64,000 bases of DNA, from contig JALENN010000009.1 in the NCBI GenBank assembly GCA_022767745.1, positions 301,420-365,419 of the forward strand. Reading direction: 5' to 3'. The translations under genes and the position numbers were made by a program. The stretch comes from Alistipes sp. (GTDB lineage: Bacteria; Bacteroidota; Bacteroidia; Bacteroidales; Rikenellaceae). Of this stretch, positions 24,593 to 33,408 are shown piece after piece. Below the pieces are notes generated by a model, which was not told the DNA's origin, made no database searches, and saw nothing but the letters and a program-made list of their open reading frames with translations. Positions within the stretch are counted from its first letter, which is position 1, and the number at the start of each line of letters is the position of its first letter.

Positions 24593-25897
24593 TCAGTCGA
24601 GCACGATGGTGAAGGCCACGTCGCCCGCGCTGTTGTGCGTCAGGCGAAGCGTGCCGCCGTGCATGTGTACGATCTGGCGCGATATGGCCAGGCCGATGCC
24701 CGACCCGTCCTTCTTGGTCGAGAAGAAGGGGGTGAAGATGTTCTCGGCGATCTCGGGGGGTATGGGGGCGCCGTTGTCGCTTACCTCGATGTTCACGCGC
24801 TCGTTCTCGTCGATGAACGACCGCACGCGGATGCGCTTGCCATCGCCGAGCGCCGCTGTCGCCTCGCGCGCATTCTTTATGAGGTTGACCATCACCTGCG
24901 ACATGAGTATGCGGTCGGCATAGAGCATCGTGTCGGCGGGGTCGATGGCCGTCTCGAACTGTTCGCCCTGCAGGTCGTTGAGCAGGGCCGCCTCGTTGAC
25001 CAGGTCGGCGAGGTAGAAGGGTGCCTTCTGCGGCGTCGGCAGGCGCGTTACCTGGCGGAACGAGTCGACGAACGACAGCAGGCGCTTGCTCGTGGCGTGG
25101 ATCGTCTGCAGGCCGCTGTGCATCTGCTCGCTGTCGGGCTCGGCCGTCAGCAGCGTGTGGCTGATCGAGGTGACCGGGGCCAGCGAGTTCATTATCTCGT
25201 GCGTGAGTATGCGCGTGAGTTTGTCCCACGACTCGATCTCCTTGTCGCTGAGTTCGTTGTTTACGTCGCCGATGGTGATCACTCGCAGGTCCCTGTCGCC
25301 CAGCTTCATGTCGGCGCAGTTGAGCGAGAGGCTCATCTCGCCCGTCTCGTTGACATAGCGCACAAGGGTCTGTTCGCCGTTGCGTATGCGGTGCAGGGCG
25401 TCGGCAAGGGTCTCGGATATGGGCCGCAGCTGGTTGACGTGCGAGAGGCGTATCAGCCCGAACAGGTTGGTGGCCTTGCTGTTGGCCTGCACCACGGCGC
25501 CGTTCTTCATCACGGTGATGATGCCTACGTTGGCGCACTCCATGATCAGCTCGAAATACTTCTCCTTCTCGCGTATCTGCAGCTTGGCCGAGTCGAGCAC
25601 CTCCTTGATGCGGTTGAGCGAGTAGTTCACCAGCGCGAAATCGGTCACGGCGGGGGCGTCGGCGAAGCGGAAGGAGTAGTCGTCGTTCTTCACGGCGTTG
25701 AAGATGAAGGCGATGCGCCTGACGATGTCGTGGTAGATGTTGAATAGCGACAGCACCGAGTAGATGAACATGGGTACCGTGGCGATGAGTATCGAGTGCT
25801 TGCGTGCCATGAGCGCGGCCGTGGTGATGGCCGTGGCGGCGATGATGAGCACGATGTCGAAGATGATGCGGTTGTATGGAATCTTGCGCTTCTTCAT
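24593..25897 (-). CDS. NtrB-like sensor histidine kinase
   Basis: 434 residues. Two membrane helices lie at about 13-30 and 36-53 with almost no periplasmic loop, so the signal is probably cytoplasmic or in the membrane. A PAS-like domain spans about 110-215 (FELIMECANVGIITVMKNGA). The H box is LTHEIMNSLAPV with His233, of the HisKA type seen in NtrB/AtoS kinases. The ATPase has VNLIKNAREA (N box), VSDNGAPIP and GSGIGLAISRQIV. The start codon overlaps the stop of the response regulator gene upstream by four bases, so the two form one unit. Confidence 0.9.
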   Translation of the reverse strand: MKKRKIPYNRIIFDIVLIIAATAITTAALMARKHSILIATVPMFIYSVLSLFNIYHDIVRRIAFIFNAVKNDDYSFRFADAPAVTDFALVNYSLNRIKEVLDSAKLQIREKEKYFELIMECANVGIITVMKNGAVVQANSKATNLFGLIRLSHVNQLRPISETLADALHRIRNGEQTLVRYVNETGEMSLSLNCADMKLGDRDLRVITIGDVNNELSDKEIESWDKLTRILTHEIMNSLAPVTSISHTLLTAEPDSEQMHSGLQTIHATSKRLLSFVDSFRQVTRLPTPQKAPFYLADLVNEAALLNDLQGEQFETAIDPADTMLYADRILMSQVMVNLIKNAREATAALGDGKRIRVRSFIDENERVNIEVSDNGAPIPPEIAENIFTPFFSTKKDGSGIGLAISRQIVHMHGGTLRLTHNSAGDVAFTIVLD

Positions 25898-27252
25898 AGT
25901 CCGTAGCGCTTGATCTTGTTATATAGCGTCTGTCGTGTTATGCCCAGCTGCTGGGCCACGAGCGTGAGGTTGCCGTTGTGCGAGGCTATGGCCTGGCGGA
26001 TCATGCGGCGCTCCATCTCCTCCAGCGTCGAGTCGCTGCCGGCGTGGTCGCGGTCGTCGGAAGCGGCGTGGCTCTCGGCCTCGGGGAAGGCGTCGGGGCG
26101 GATGATGGTGCTGTCGCTCATGATGACGGCCTTCTCGACGGCGTGCTGCAGCTCGCGTACGTTGCCCTCCCAGCGGCGCGAGGTGAGCCGCTCGGCCGTG
26201 GCGGCGGCGAAGACCATCCCCTCCTTGCCGTACTTCGAGGCGTAGCGCGAGAGGAACATCTCCGCCAGCGGCATGATGTCCTCCTTGCGCTGGCGCAGCG
26301 GCGGCAGCTCGATGTGGATGGTGTTTATGCGGTAGAGCAGGTCCTGACGGAACGTGCCCTCGGCAACCATTGCCTGCAGGTCGCGGTTCGTGGCCGAGAT
26401 GAGGCGTATGTCGATCTCGCGCGGCGTGTTGCTGCCCAGAGGCATGACGCTGCGGTTCTGCAGCGCCGTGAGCAGCTTGGCCTGCAGGTGCTGGGGCAGG
26501 TTGCCTATCTCGTCGAGGAAGAGCGTGCCGCCCGAGGCGGTCTCGAACTTGCCCTCGTGGTCGCTGCGGGCATCGGTAAAGGCCCCCTTGACGTGGCCGA
26601 AGAGCTCGCTCTCGAAGAGCGTGTCGGGGATGGCTCCCACGTTGACGCCGACGAAGGGTTCGTTGCGCCGCAGCGAGAGGCGGTGTATCTCGCGCGCAAG
26701 GATATCCTTGCCCGTGCCGTTCTCGCCCGTGATGAGAATGTTGGCGTCGGTGACGGCCACCTTGTCGACTATCTGGCGTATGCGTGTCATGGCCTCGCTG
26801 CCGCCCCACAGCATGGGTGCCGCCGTGTCGGGCGCTGCGGCGCTCTTGCGGCCGTCGGCGCGGCGTGTGGCAAGGCGGTAGGCGTTGCGCAGCGTGGCGA
26901 TGAGCTTCTCGTTGTCCCACGGCTTGACCACGAAATCGACGGCCCCGAGTTTCATCGCCTTGACCGCAAGGTCGATGTCGGCGTAGGCGGTGAAGAGCAC
27001 GACCTTGGTGGCAGGGTAGCGGTCGAGTATCTGCTGCAGCCAGTAGATGCCCTCGTTGCCGGTGTTGATGCCGGCGTTGAAGTTCATGTCGAGCAGCACC
27101 ACATGGGGACGCTCGGTACGCATGAGCGAGACGAGCGAGTTGGGCGACGAGAGGGTGAGCACCTTCTCGAAATATTTGTCCGCCAGCAGTTTCACGGCCG
27201 AGAGTATCGCCTTGTTGTCGTCCACTATGAGTATGCTTCCCTGTTTGGCCAT
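25894..27252 (-). CDS. NtrC-type sigma-54-dependent response regulator
   Basis: 452 residues in three parts. The receiver domain carries Asp55 (VLLDMNFNAG) and Lys110. The AAA+ domain (about 150-385) has Walker A GENGTGKD at 176-183, Walker B GGTLFLDE at 241-248 and RNRDLQ-type sensor residues. A Fis-type helix-turn-helix lies at the end (NLTLVAQQLGITRQTLYNKI). The sigma-54 contact loop reads GAFTDA (223-228) rather than GAFTGA, a variant also met in other Bacteroidota. It is divergent from the TolC/MacB operon, in front of which a sigma-54-type element and a palindrome are visible. Confidence 0.93.
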   Translation of the reverse strand: MAKQGSILIVDDNKAILSAVKLLADKYFEKVLTLSSPNSLVSLMRTERPHVVLLDMNFNAGINTGNEGIYWLQQILDRYPATKVVLFTAYADIDLAVKAMKLGAVDFVVKPWDNEKLIATLRNAYRLATRRADGRKSAAAPDTAAPMLWGGSEAMTRIRQIVDKVAVTDANILITGENGTGKDILAREIHRLSLRRNEPFVGVNVGAIPDTLFESELFGHVKGAFTDARSDHEGKFETASGGTLFLDEIGNLPQHLQAKLLTALQNRSVMPLGSNTPREIDIRLISATNRDLQAMVAEGTFRQDLLYRINTIHIELPPLRQRKEDIMPLAEMFLSRYASKYGKEGMVFAAATAERLTSRRWEGNVRELQHAVEKAVIMSDSTIIRPDAFPEAESHAASDDRDHAGSDSTLEEMERRMIRQAIASHNGNLTLVAQQLGITRQTLYNKIKRYGL

Positions 27253-27268
27253 CGCGTAACTTTTTTCA

Positions 27269-27300
27269 CAAAGATAAGCCGAAACGCAGCGAATGTCAAA
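27269..27300 (-). promoter_or_regulatory. Bacteroidota-type promoter of the NtrC/NtrB-like pair
   Basis: On the minus strand TTTG (27300-27297), a 20-base spacer and TATCTTTG (27276-27269) match the consensus, 16 bases before the regulator start codon. Confidence 0.8.
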
Positions 27301-27311
27301 AAAATTTATGG

Positions 27312-27334
27312 CGCTGTCAAAATTTTAGACAGCG
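27312..27334. promoter_or_regulatory. Palindrome, likely NtrC-type activator site
   Basis: CGCTGTC-N9-GACAGCG is a perfect 7-bp inverted repeat with an A/T core (AAAATTTTA). Its centre is 62 bases upstream of the -24 element at 27385, a usual distance for an enhancer bound by a Fis-type activator. A half site ATGTCAAAA lies at 27293. Confidence 0.65.
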
Positions 27335-27384
27335 GGCAAACCGGCCCATCGTGCAACATTCTGCAGATTTGCGTGTTGCGAAAA

Positions 27385-27400
27385 TGGCACGGCTTTGGCA
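27385..27400 (+). promoter_or_regulatory. Sigma-54-type (-24/-12) promoter of the TolC/MacB-type operon
   Basis: TGGCACGGCTTTGGCA has the invariant GG (27386-27387) and GC (27398-27399) with ten bases between, and a full TGGCACG -24 element. The -12 part reads TGGCA rather than TTGCA. A start about 12 bases on would leave a leader of about 28 bases before the TolC-like gene. Confidence 0.7.
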
Positions 27401-27438
27401 CATGTACAGGGCAAACGCGACAACAGATGAAACAGCAT

Positions 27439-28788
27439 ATGAAACGAGTATTTTTTACCATCGCAGTGTCTATTTTATTGACACCCCTGCATGCGCAGGA
27501 GCGCATGTCGCTGGAGGATTGCATGGCCTACGCCGTCGAGCACTCGACAGAGGTGGGGCAGACGGTAAACTCGCTGGAGGGCACGCGGCAGGACTACATC
27601 GAGGCCGTGGCATCGGCCCTGCCCTCGGTGAGCGCCTCGACGGGCGGCAACATGAACTTCGGTCGTTCGATCGACCCCGAGACCAACGTCTACACCACCA
27701 CTTCGACATTCAGCAACTCGTACAGCCTCTCGGCCTCGATCACGGTATTCAACGGTATGTCGACCATTAACTCCATCCGCGCGACGAAGGTGCTGCGCGC
27801 AAAGGGGGTGGAGGACCTGCAGCTCAAGCGCGACGAGGTGGCGATGAACACCATGTCGGCCTATTTCGATGTGGTGTACTACACGGGTACCGTCGAGATA
27901 GCGCGCGACCAGCTGGAGACGAGCCGCAAGGAGCTCGATCAGGTGCGGATGCACTACGAGCTGGGCGACAAGGCCCCGGCCGACGTGGCCGAGGTGGAGG
28001 CGCAGGTGGCAAACTACGACTACCTGCTCACACAGCAGCAGAACAACCTCGCGCTTGCGGTCATCGCCCTGCGCAAGGTGATGAACTACCCGCAGGGTGA
28101 GCCTCTCGAGGTGGATACCGACGTGAGCATCGACGGCATGATGGTGGGGGCGTCGCTCTCGGAGGTGCTGGATTACGCTATGGAGTTCAACCCCAAGGTG
28201 CGCGCCGCCGAGATGAACAACCGCTACTACCGCATAAACTACGCGACGGCGAAGGGCCGCTACCTCCCCTCGATCAGTCTCTCGGGCGGATACGGCACCA
28301 ACTACTTCACCAATCTGGACGACGGTTCGAACTACGACAACTTCTTCCGCCAGCTGCGCAACAACCGCGGTTCATATGTCGGGGTGTCGATGTCGATACC
28401 CATCTTCTCGGGTCTCAGCCGCCGCGTGTCGAAGCACAAGGCCAAGCTCAACTTCGACAACGCCCTGCTGCAGCACGAGGAGCAGCTGCGGACGCTCGAG
28501 AACGAGGTGACCAAGACCTATCAGGAGATGCAGAACTACGGCAAGCAGTATGTGCAGGGGCAGAAGAAGGTGCGGTCAAACGAGCTGGCCTACCGTGCCG
28601 TGTCGCAGAAGTTCGCCGAGGGCATGGTGTCGGTCATCGAGCTGCAGACGGCGGCCAACAACCTGCTGCAGGCGCGTTCCGACCTTTTGCAGGTGCGGCT
28701 GCAGTATATAATCAAGTGCCGCATGGTCGACTACTACAACGGCGAGCCGCTCATACGCCGCGAGGTTGGCGCGCTGGCATCGAAATAA
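27439..28788 (+). CDS. TolC-like outer-membrane efflux protein
   Basis: 449 residues from ATG at 27439 (an ATG four codons earlier at 27427 is an alternative). A signal peptide ends near LTPLHAQ. The mature part opens with RMSLEDCMAYAVEHS, the standard outer-membrane-efflux start, and shows two similar halves of long coiled-coil helices and porin strands (SASTGGNMNFGRS in the first, SISLSGGYGTNYF in the second). It would form the trimeric exit duct for the adjacent fusion protein and ABC permeases. It heads a six-gene run under a sigma-54-type promoter; 28 bases separate it from the next gene. Confidence 0.9.
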   Translation: MKRVFFTIAVSILLTPLHAQERMSLEDCMAYAVEHSTEVGQTVNSLEGTRQDYIEAVASALPSVSASTGGNMNFGRSIDPETNVYTTTSTFSNSYSLSASITVFNGMSTINSIRATKVLRAKGVEDLQLKRDEVAMNTMSAYFDVVYYTGTVEIARDQLETSRKELDQVRMHYELGDKAPADVAEVEAQVANYDYLLTQQQNNLALAVIALRKVMNYPQGEPLEVDTDVSIDGMMVGASLSEVLDYAMEFNPKVRAAEMNNRYYRINYATAKGRYLPSISLSGGYGTNYFTNLDDGSNYDNFFRQLRNNRGSYVGVSMSIPIFSGLSRRVSKHKAKLNFDNALLQHEEQLRTLENEVTKTYQEMQNYGKQYVQGQKKVRSNELAYRAVSQKFAEGMVSVIELQTAANNLLQARSDLLQVRLQYIIKCRMVDYYNGEPLIRREVGALASK

Positions 28789-28816
28789 ACCGGAAACGAT
28801 AAAAAAACATACAGTC

Positions 28817-30076
28817 ATGGATATCAAACTCGAAAAGAAGAAGGGCTGGAGAGCCCTGCTGCAGATGAAGAATCTGCCCTACGCCTTTGGCGGCCTGTTC
28901 CTTGTCTTCGTCGTGTGGCTGCTGGTGCGCGACAACGCCTCGACGCTGCGCGTCGATGCCGACGTGGTGACCGTCTCGGAGGTCGAGGCGGGCGAGTTCA
29001 ACGATTACGTGCGTCTGACGGGCACCGTGCAGCCCATCACCACGGTGCAGCTTTCGCCCCTGGAGTCGGGCGTCGTCGAGCGTATCGTGGCCGAGGAGGG
29101 TACGAAGGTCCGCAAGGGCGACGTCATATTCGAGATGTCGAACAACCAGCTCAGCATGCAGATCCTGCAGTCGGAGGCCGACCTGGCCGAGAAGCAGAAC
29201 ATCCTGCGCAACACCCTTATCTCGATGGAGCAGGAGCGTCTGTCGCTGCGGCAGGAGCAGCTGCAGCTGGACATCGACGTCGAGCGCAAGCGCCGCGACT
29301 ACGAGCGCAAGGATCGCCTCTACAAGAACGAGCTCCTCTCGCAGGAGGAGTGGCTGCAGGCCAAGGAGGATTACGAGCTGGCACTGAACAAGCGTACGCT
29401 CAATGTCGAGAAACAGCGTCAGGACTCGCTCTTCCGCTCGAACCAGGTGGGTCAGATGGAGGAGAGCCTCCACTCGATGACGCTCAACATGCAGCTCATA
29501 CGCGAGCGTGTCGACAACCTCAAGGTTAAGGCCCCGATCGACGGCGAGGTCGGTATGTTGGACATCGTGCTCGGCCAGTCGGTGGGGCAGGGCACGGCCG
29601 TCGGGCAGGTGAACGACCTGTCGGCATACAAGGTATCGGCGCAGATCGACGAACACTACATCGACCGTGTGACGATGGGCCTTGCGGCTTCGTTCGAGCG
29701 TCAGGAGACGCGTTTCGAGATGCTCCTGCGCAAGGTCTATCCCGAGGTGCGCGAGGGACAGTTCAAGGCCGACTTCGTCTTCACGGGCGACATCCCCGAG
29801 AATATCCGCAGCGGCCAGACCTACTACCTCAACCTGCAGCTGGGACAGCCCACCGAGTCGATCATCATACCGCGCGGCTCGTTCTACCAGTCGACGGGCG
29901 GCTCGTGGATATACGTTGTCGACGCCTCGGGCGAGAAGGCGCACCGCCGTCCGATCCGCATCGGCCGCCAGAACCCGCAGTATTACGAGGTCGTGGAGGG
30001 TCTCGACGCGGGCGAGCGCGTGATAACCTCGTCGTACGACAACTTCGGCGACCACGATGTGCTGATACTTAAATAG
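28817..30076 (+). CDS. HlyD/MacA-type periplasmic membrane fusion protein
   Basis: 419 residues from ATG at 28817. One N-terminal membrane anchor (about 24-38) is followed by a biotinyl-lipoyl-like half (VQPITTVQLSPLESGVVERI). A long coiled-coil hairpin at about 115-240 is rich in Gln, Glu, Arg and Lys. The second lipoyl half reads LKVKAPIDGEVGMLD, and beta-barrel domains complete it. It joins the inner-membrane ABC unit to the TolC-like duct. Gap of 18 bases to the first permease. The first in-frame ATG (28766) overlaps the TolC gene and is not used. Confidence 0.9.
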   Translation: MDIKLEKKKGWRALLQMKNLPYAFGGLFLVFVVWLLVRDNASTLRVDADVVTVSEVEAGEFNDYVRLTGTVQPITTVQLSPLESGVVERIVAEEGTKVRKGDVIFEMSNNQLSMQILQSEADLAEKQNILRNTLISMEQERLSLRQEQLQLDIDVERKRRDYERKDRLYKNELLSQEEWLQAKEDYELALNKRTLNVEKQRQDSLFRSNQVGQMEESLHSMTLNMQLIRERVDNLKVKAPIDGEVGMLDIVLGQSVGQGTAVGQVNDLSAYKVSAQIDEHYIDRVTMGLAASFERQETRFEMLLRKVYPEVREGQFKADFVFTGDIPENIRSGQTYYLNLQLGQPTESIIIPRGSFYQSTGGSWIYVVDASGEKAHRRPIRIGRQNPQYYEVVEGLDAGERVITSSYDNFGDHDVLILK

Positions 30077-30094
30077 TTGATAATATATAAGCAT

Positions 30095-32485
30095 ATGTTA
30101 TACGATTTCCTGATGCTGCTGCGCCGATACAAGGTGTCGTCGCTGCTGAACATAGCGGGCATGGGTCTGGCCTTTGCGGCAGCCTACCTGATGCTGGTGC
30201 AGGTGGTCTTCGACTTCTCCTACAACCGCTCGATGCCCGATGCCGCCAATATCTACCGTCTGGAGTACCCGAGCTGGTACACCGACGGCAGCTGGGGAAC
30301 GACATGGAACCGCCACAACCCGCTGGCTTATTGCGAGGGTATCCCCGAAGTGGAGGCTGCGGCCACATTCCGCTGCGAGGGCTATACGAACCGTGATTAC
30401 TCTATCAAGCGCAACGACACGATCGACAACCTGACGATGAACAGCTCCTACTGCGAACGTGCGGGTCTCGATGTCTTCCATTTCGAGTGCGTGGCGGGAT
30501 CGTTCGACGACTTTATCGGGCCCTATACGGCCGTCGTATCCGAGTCGGCCGCCAAACGTCTCGGATTCAGTGTCGGGGATGTGATCCACTCGGGACGCGG
30601 CGCTACCGAGGGCAGCCATACGCTCACCGTCGTGGCCATATACCGCGATTTTCCCGAGCCGAGCAGCGTGGCCAAAAACGATATGTACATGGGTATGATC
30701 CCGGTGGAGCAGCACGACCGCTCGAACTGGAACGATACCTTCTATCTGCGTCTTACGCCCGGCACATCGCCCGAGGCCGTGGTGGAGAAGATGACGGAAT
30801 TCTTTCGCGAGCAGGCCGCCAACCAAGGTTACTCGCAGGAGGAGACCGAGCGGGCGATACCCAAAAATGTGCCGCGCCTGAACAACTTATGCGACATATA
30901 CTTCTCGCAGGATACGGAGGGTAACGACGGCCCGACGGGCAATATCTCCACCACATACACGCTGCTGAGCATAGCCGTGCTGGTAATCGTGATCGCCTTC
31001 ATCAATTTCATCAACTTCTTCTTCGCGCTGATCCCCGTGCGCATCCGCGCCGTCAATACGCGCAAGATATTCGGTGCCTCGAACGCCCGCCTGCGCGTGG
31101 GCTTCGTGGCCGAGACGGTGGGGCTCTTCGTGGTGGCCCTTGTCGTGGCTTACGGCATTGTGGTGGTATTCAACGACACGCAGATGGCCGGCTATCTGTC
31201 GACATCGGCGGCCATAGCTGAAAACCTGCCGCTGGCGCTGGTATTCGTTGCCGTTGCCGTGGTAGCGGGTATCCTGATAAGCCTCTATCCCATATTCTAC
31301 ATAACATCGTTCTCTCCGGCATTCGTCATCAAGGGCTCGTTCCAGGCAACGCGTTCGGGCCGCGTGCTGCGCTACACGCTGGTGGGCGTGCAGTATGTGA
31401 TCTCGATAGCGCTCATCATCGTGACGCTCTTCATACAGATGCAGCACAACTACATGATGAACTACGACATGGGATTCGACAAGAGCGGCATACTTGCCGT
31501 CGACGGGCCCACGATTACAAGCTACCAGCAGATGGGTGCCCTCTCAGAAAAGCTCCGTCAGAACCCCATGGTTACCGATGTTACCTTCAGCGCGGGAGAT
31601 ATTGTCGAGCCGCAGCGCATGGGATGGGGGCGTGAGTTCAGGGACAAGACGATCTCGTTCCAATGCTATCCCGTGGCGTGGAACTTCCTCGACTTCATGG
31701 GTATCAAGGTTGTTGAGGGCCGCGACTTTACCAAGGACGACTACCAGCGCGCGGACGGCGTCTTCATCTTCAACGAGAGCGCCAAGAAGTCGTTCGAGTT
31801 TACTCTCGACGACAAGCTGAACGGACACGCCGGCGATACCGATATCGTGGGCTTTTGCGAGGATTTCCATTTCAAGCCGCTGCAGTACGGCGTGGAGCCA
31901 TTCTGCTTCTACGTTTTTGGCTCGTGGCCGTGGTACTACCCGAGCCATGTGTATGTGCGCATAGCGGCCGGTACGGGCATCCGCGAGGCCATGCGTTATG
32001 TACGCGAGACCGTCATGGCGTTCGACCCCTCGCTTGAGGCCGACAAGGTATATGTCAAGATATTCGACGAGGAGCTGGGCAAATACTACGATGCCGAGGA
32101 GCGGCTTGCGCGCCTTATCGCGGCCTTCTCGCTGCTGTCGATCGTGATCTCGATGCTGGGCGTCTTCGGTCTGGTGTTATTCGAGACGCAGTACCGCCGC
32201 AAGGAAATAGGCATACGCCGCGTGAACGGAGCGTCGGTCGGCTCGATACTCAGGATGTTCAACATGCAGTTCCTGCGCATCGTGGGCATATGCACCGTCA
32301 TCGCGCTTCCGGTAAGCTACTACATCGTCGACCGCTGGCTGCAGGGCTTCGCCACGCGTATGCCGATGCACTGGTGGATATTTGTGCTGGCCGTGATAAT
32401 CGTGGCCGTGATTACGGTGGCGACGGTGACGGCTCGCAGCTGGCGCGCCGCCAACGAGAACCCCATAAACGCCATACAGCACTGA
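30095..32485 (+). CDS. FtsX/MacB-type ABC transporter permease (1)
   Basis: 796 residues from ATG at 30095. There is one membrane helix near 17-40 and a MacB-type periplasmic domain to about 285. Three helices follow with the segment FINFINFFFALIPVRIRAVN and KIFGAS, then an additional helix, a second periplasmic domain and three C-terminal helices (GVFGLVLFETQYRRKEIGIRR). This double FtsX layout is typical of Bacteroidota MacB-like permeases, which lack their own ATPase. It differs clearly from the two downstream permeases, which are closer to each other. Cargo unknown; antimicrobial peptide or lipid export is possible. Confidence 0.88.
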   Translation: MLYDFLMLLRRYKVSSLLNIAGMGLAFAAAYLMLVQVVFDFSYNRSMPDAANIYRLEYPSWYTDGSWGTTWNRHNPLAYCEGIPEVEAAATFRCEGYTNRDYSIKRNDTIDNLTMNSSYCERAGLDVFHFECVAGSFDDFIGPYTAVVSESAAKRLGFSVGDVIHSGRGATEGSHTLTVVAIYRDFPEPSSVAKNDMYMGMIPVEQHDRSNWNDTFYLRLTPGTSPEAVVEKMTEFFREQAANQGYSQEETERAIPKNVPRLNNLCDIYFSQDTEGNDGPTGNISTTYTLLSIAVLVIVIAFINFINFFFALIPVRIRAVNTRKIFGASNARLRVGFVAETVGLFVVALVVAYGIVVVFNDTQMAGYLSTSAAIAENLPLALVFVAVAVVAGILISLYPIFYITSFSPAFVIKGSFQATRSGRVLRYTLVGVQYVISIALIIVTLFIQMQHNYMMNYDMGFDKSGILAVDGPTITSYQQMGALSEKLRQNPMVTDVTFSAGDIVEPQRMGWGREFRDKTISFQCYPVAWNFLDFMGIKVVEGRDFTKDDYQRADGVFIFNESAKKSFEFTLDDKLNGHAGDTDIVGFCEDFHFKPLQYGVEPFCFYVFGSWPWYYPSHVYVRIAAGTGIREAMRYVRETVMAFDPSLEADKVYVKIFDEELGKYYDAEERLARLIAAFSLLSIVISMLGVFGLVLFETQYRRKEIGIRRVNGASVGSILRMFNMQFLRIVGICTVIALPVSYYIVDRWLQGFATRMPMHWWIFVLAVIIVAVITVATVTARSWRAANENPINAIQH

Positions 32486-32570
32486 TGGTATTCCGATGCG
32501 TCGGAGACCATCCCCCGAAAGGAAAACAACAAGGAAAAAATATCTGAAAACAATTAAAAATATTACAGTT

Positions 32571-33257
<687 letters not shown>

Positions 33258-33408
33258 GGGTGCGCCGACTTTAGGATCAGTGGCGGGTGACGGCAGACTG
33301 CTTTGCTTATTACGTGCCGCCGCCCGCCTTGACAACGCCGCTTGCGTGGCCGGGGTCCGGCCATCGGGCCGAGGATGGTAAAACAGACAATACATAAAAC
33401 AGACAACC

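Noticed and set aside
24486..25538. Long N-terminal extension of the M60 peptidase frame
   Set aside because: It runs through the coding sequence of the NtrB-like kinase in another frame and precedes a clear signal peptide start at 24485.
27312..27334. Palindrome as a terminator or mobile-element end
   Set aside because: It lies between divergent genes, has no T-run and no second copy flanking any gene; an activator site fits better.
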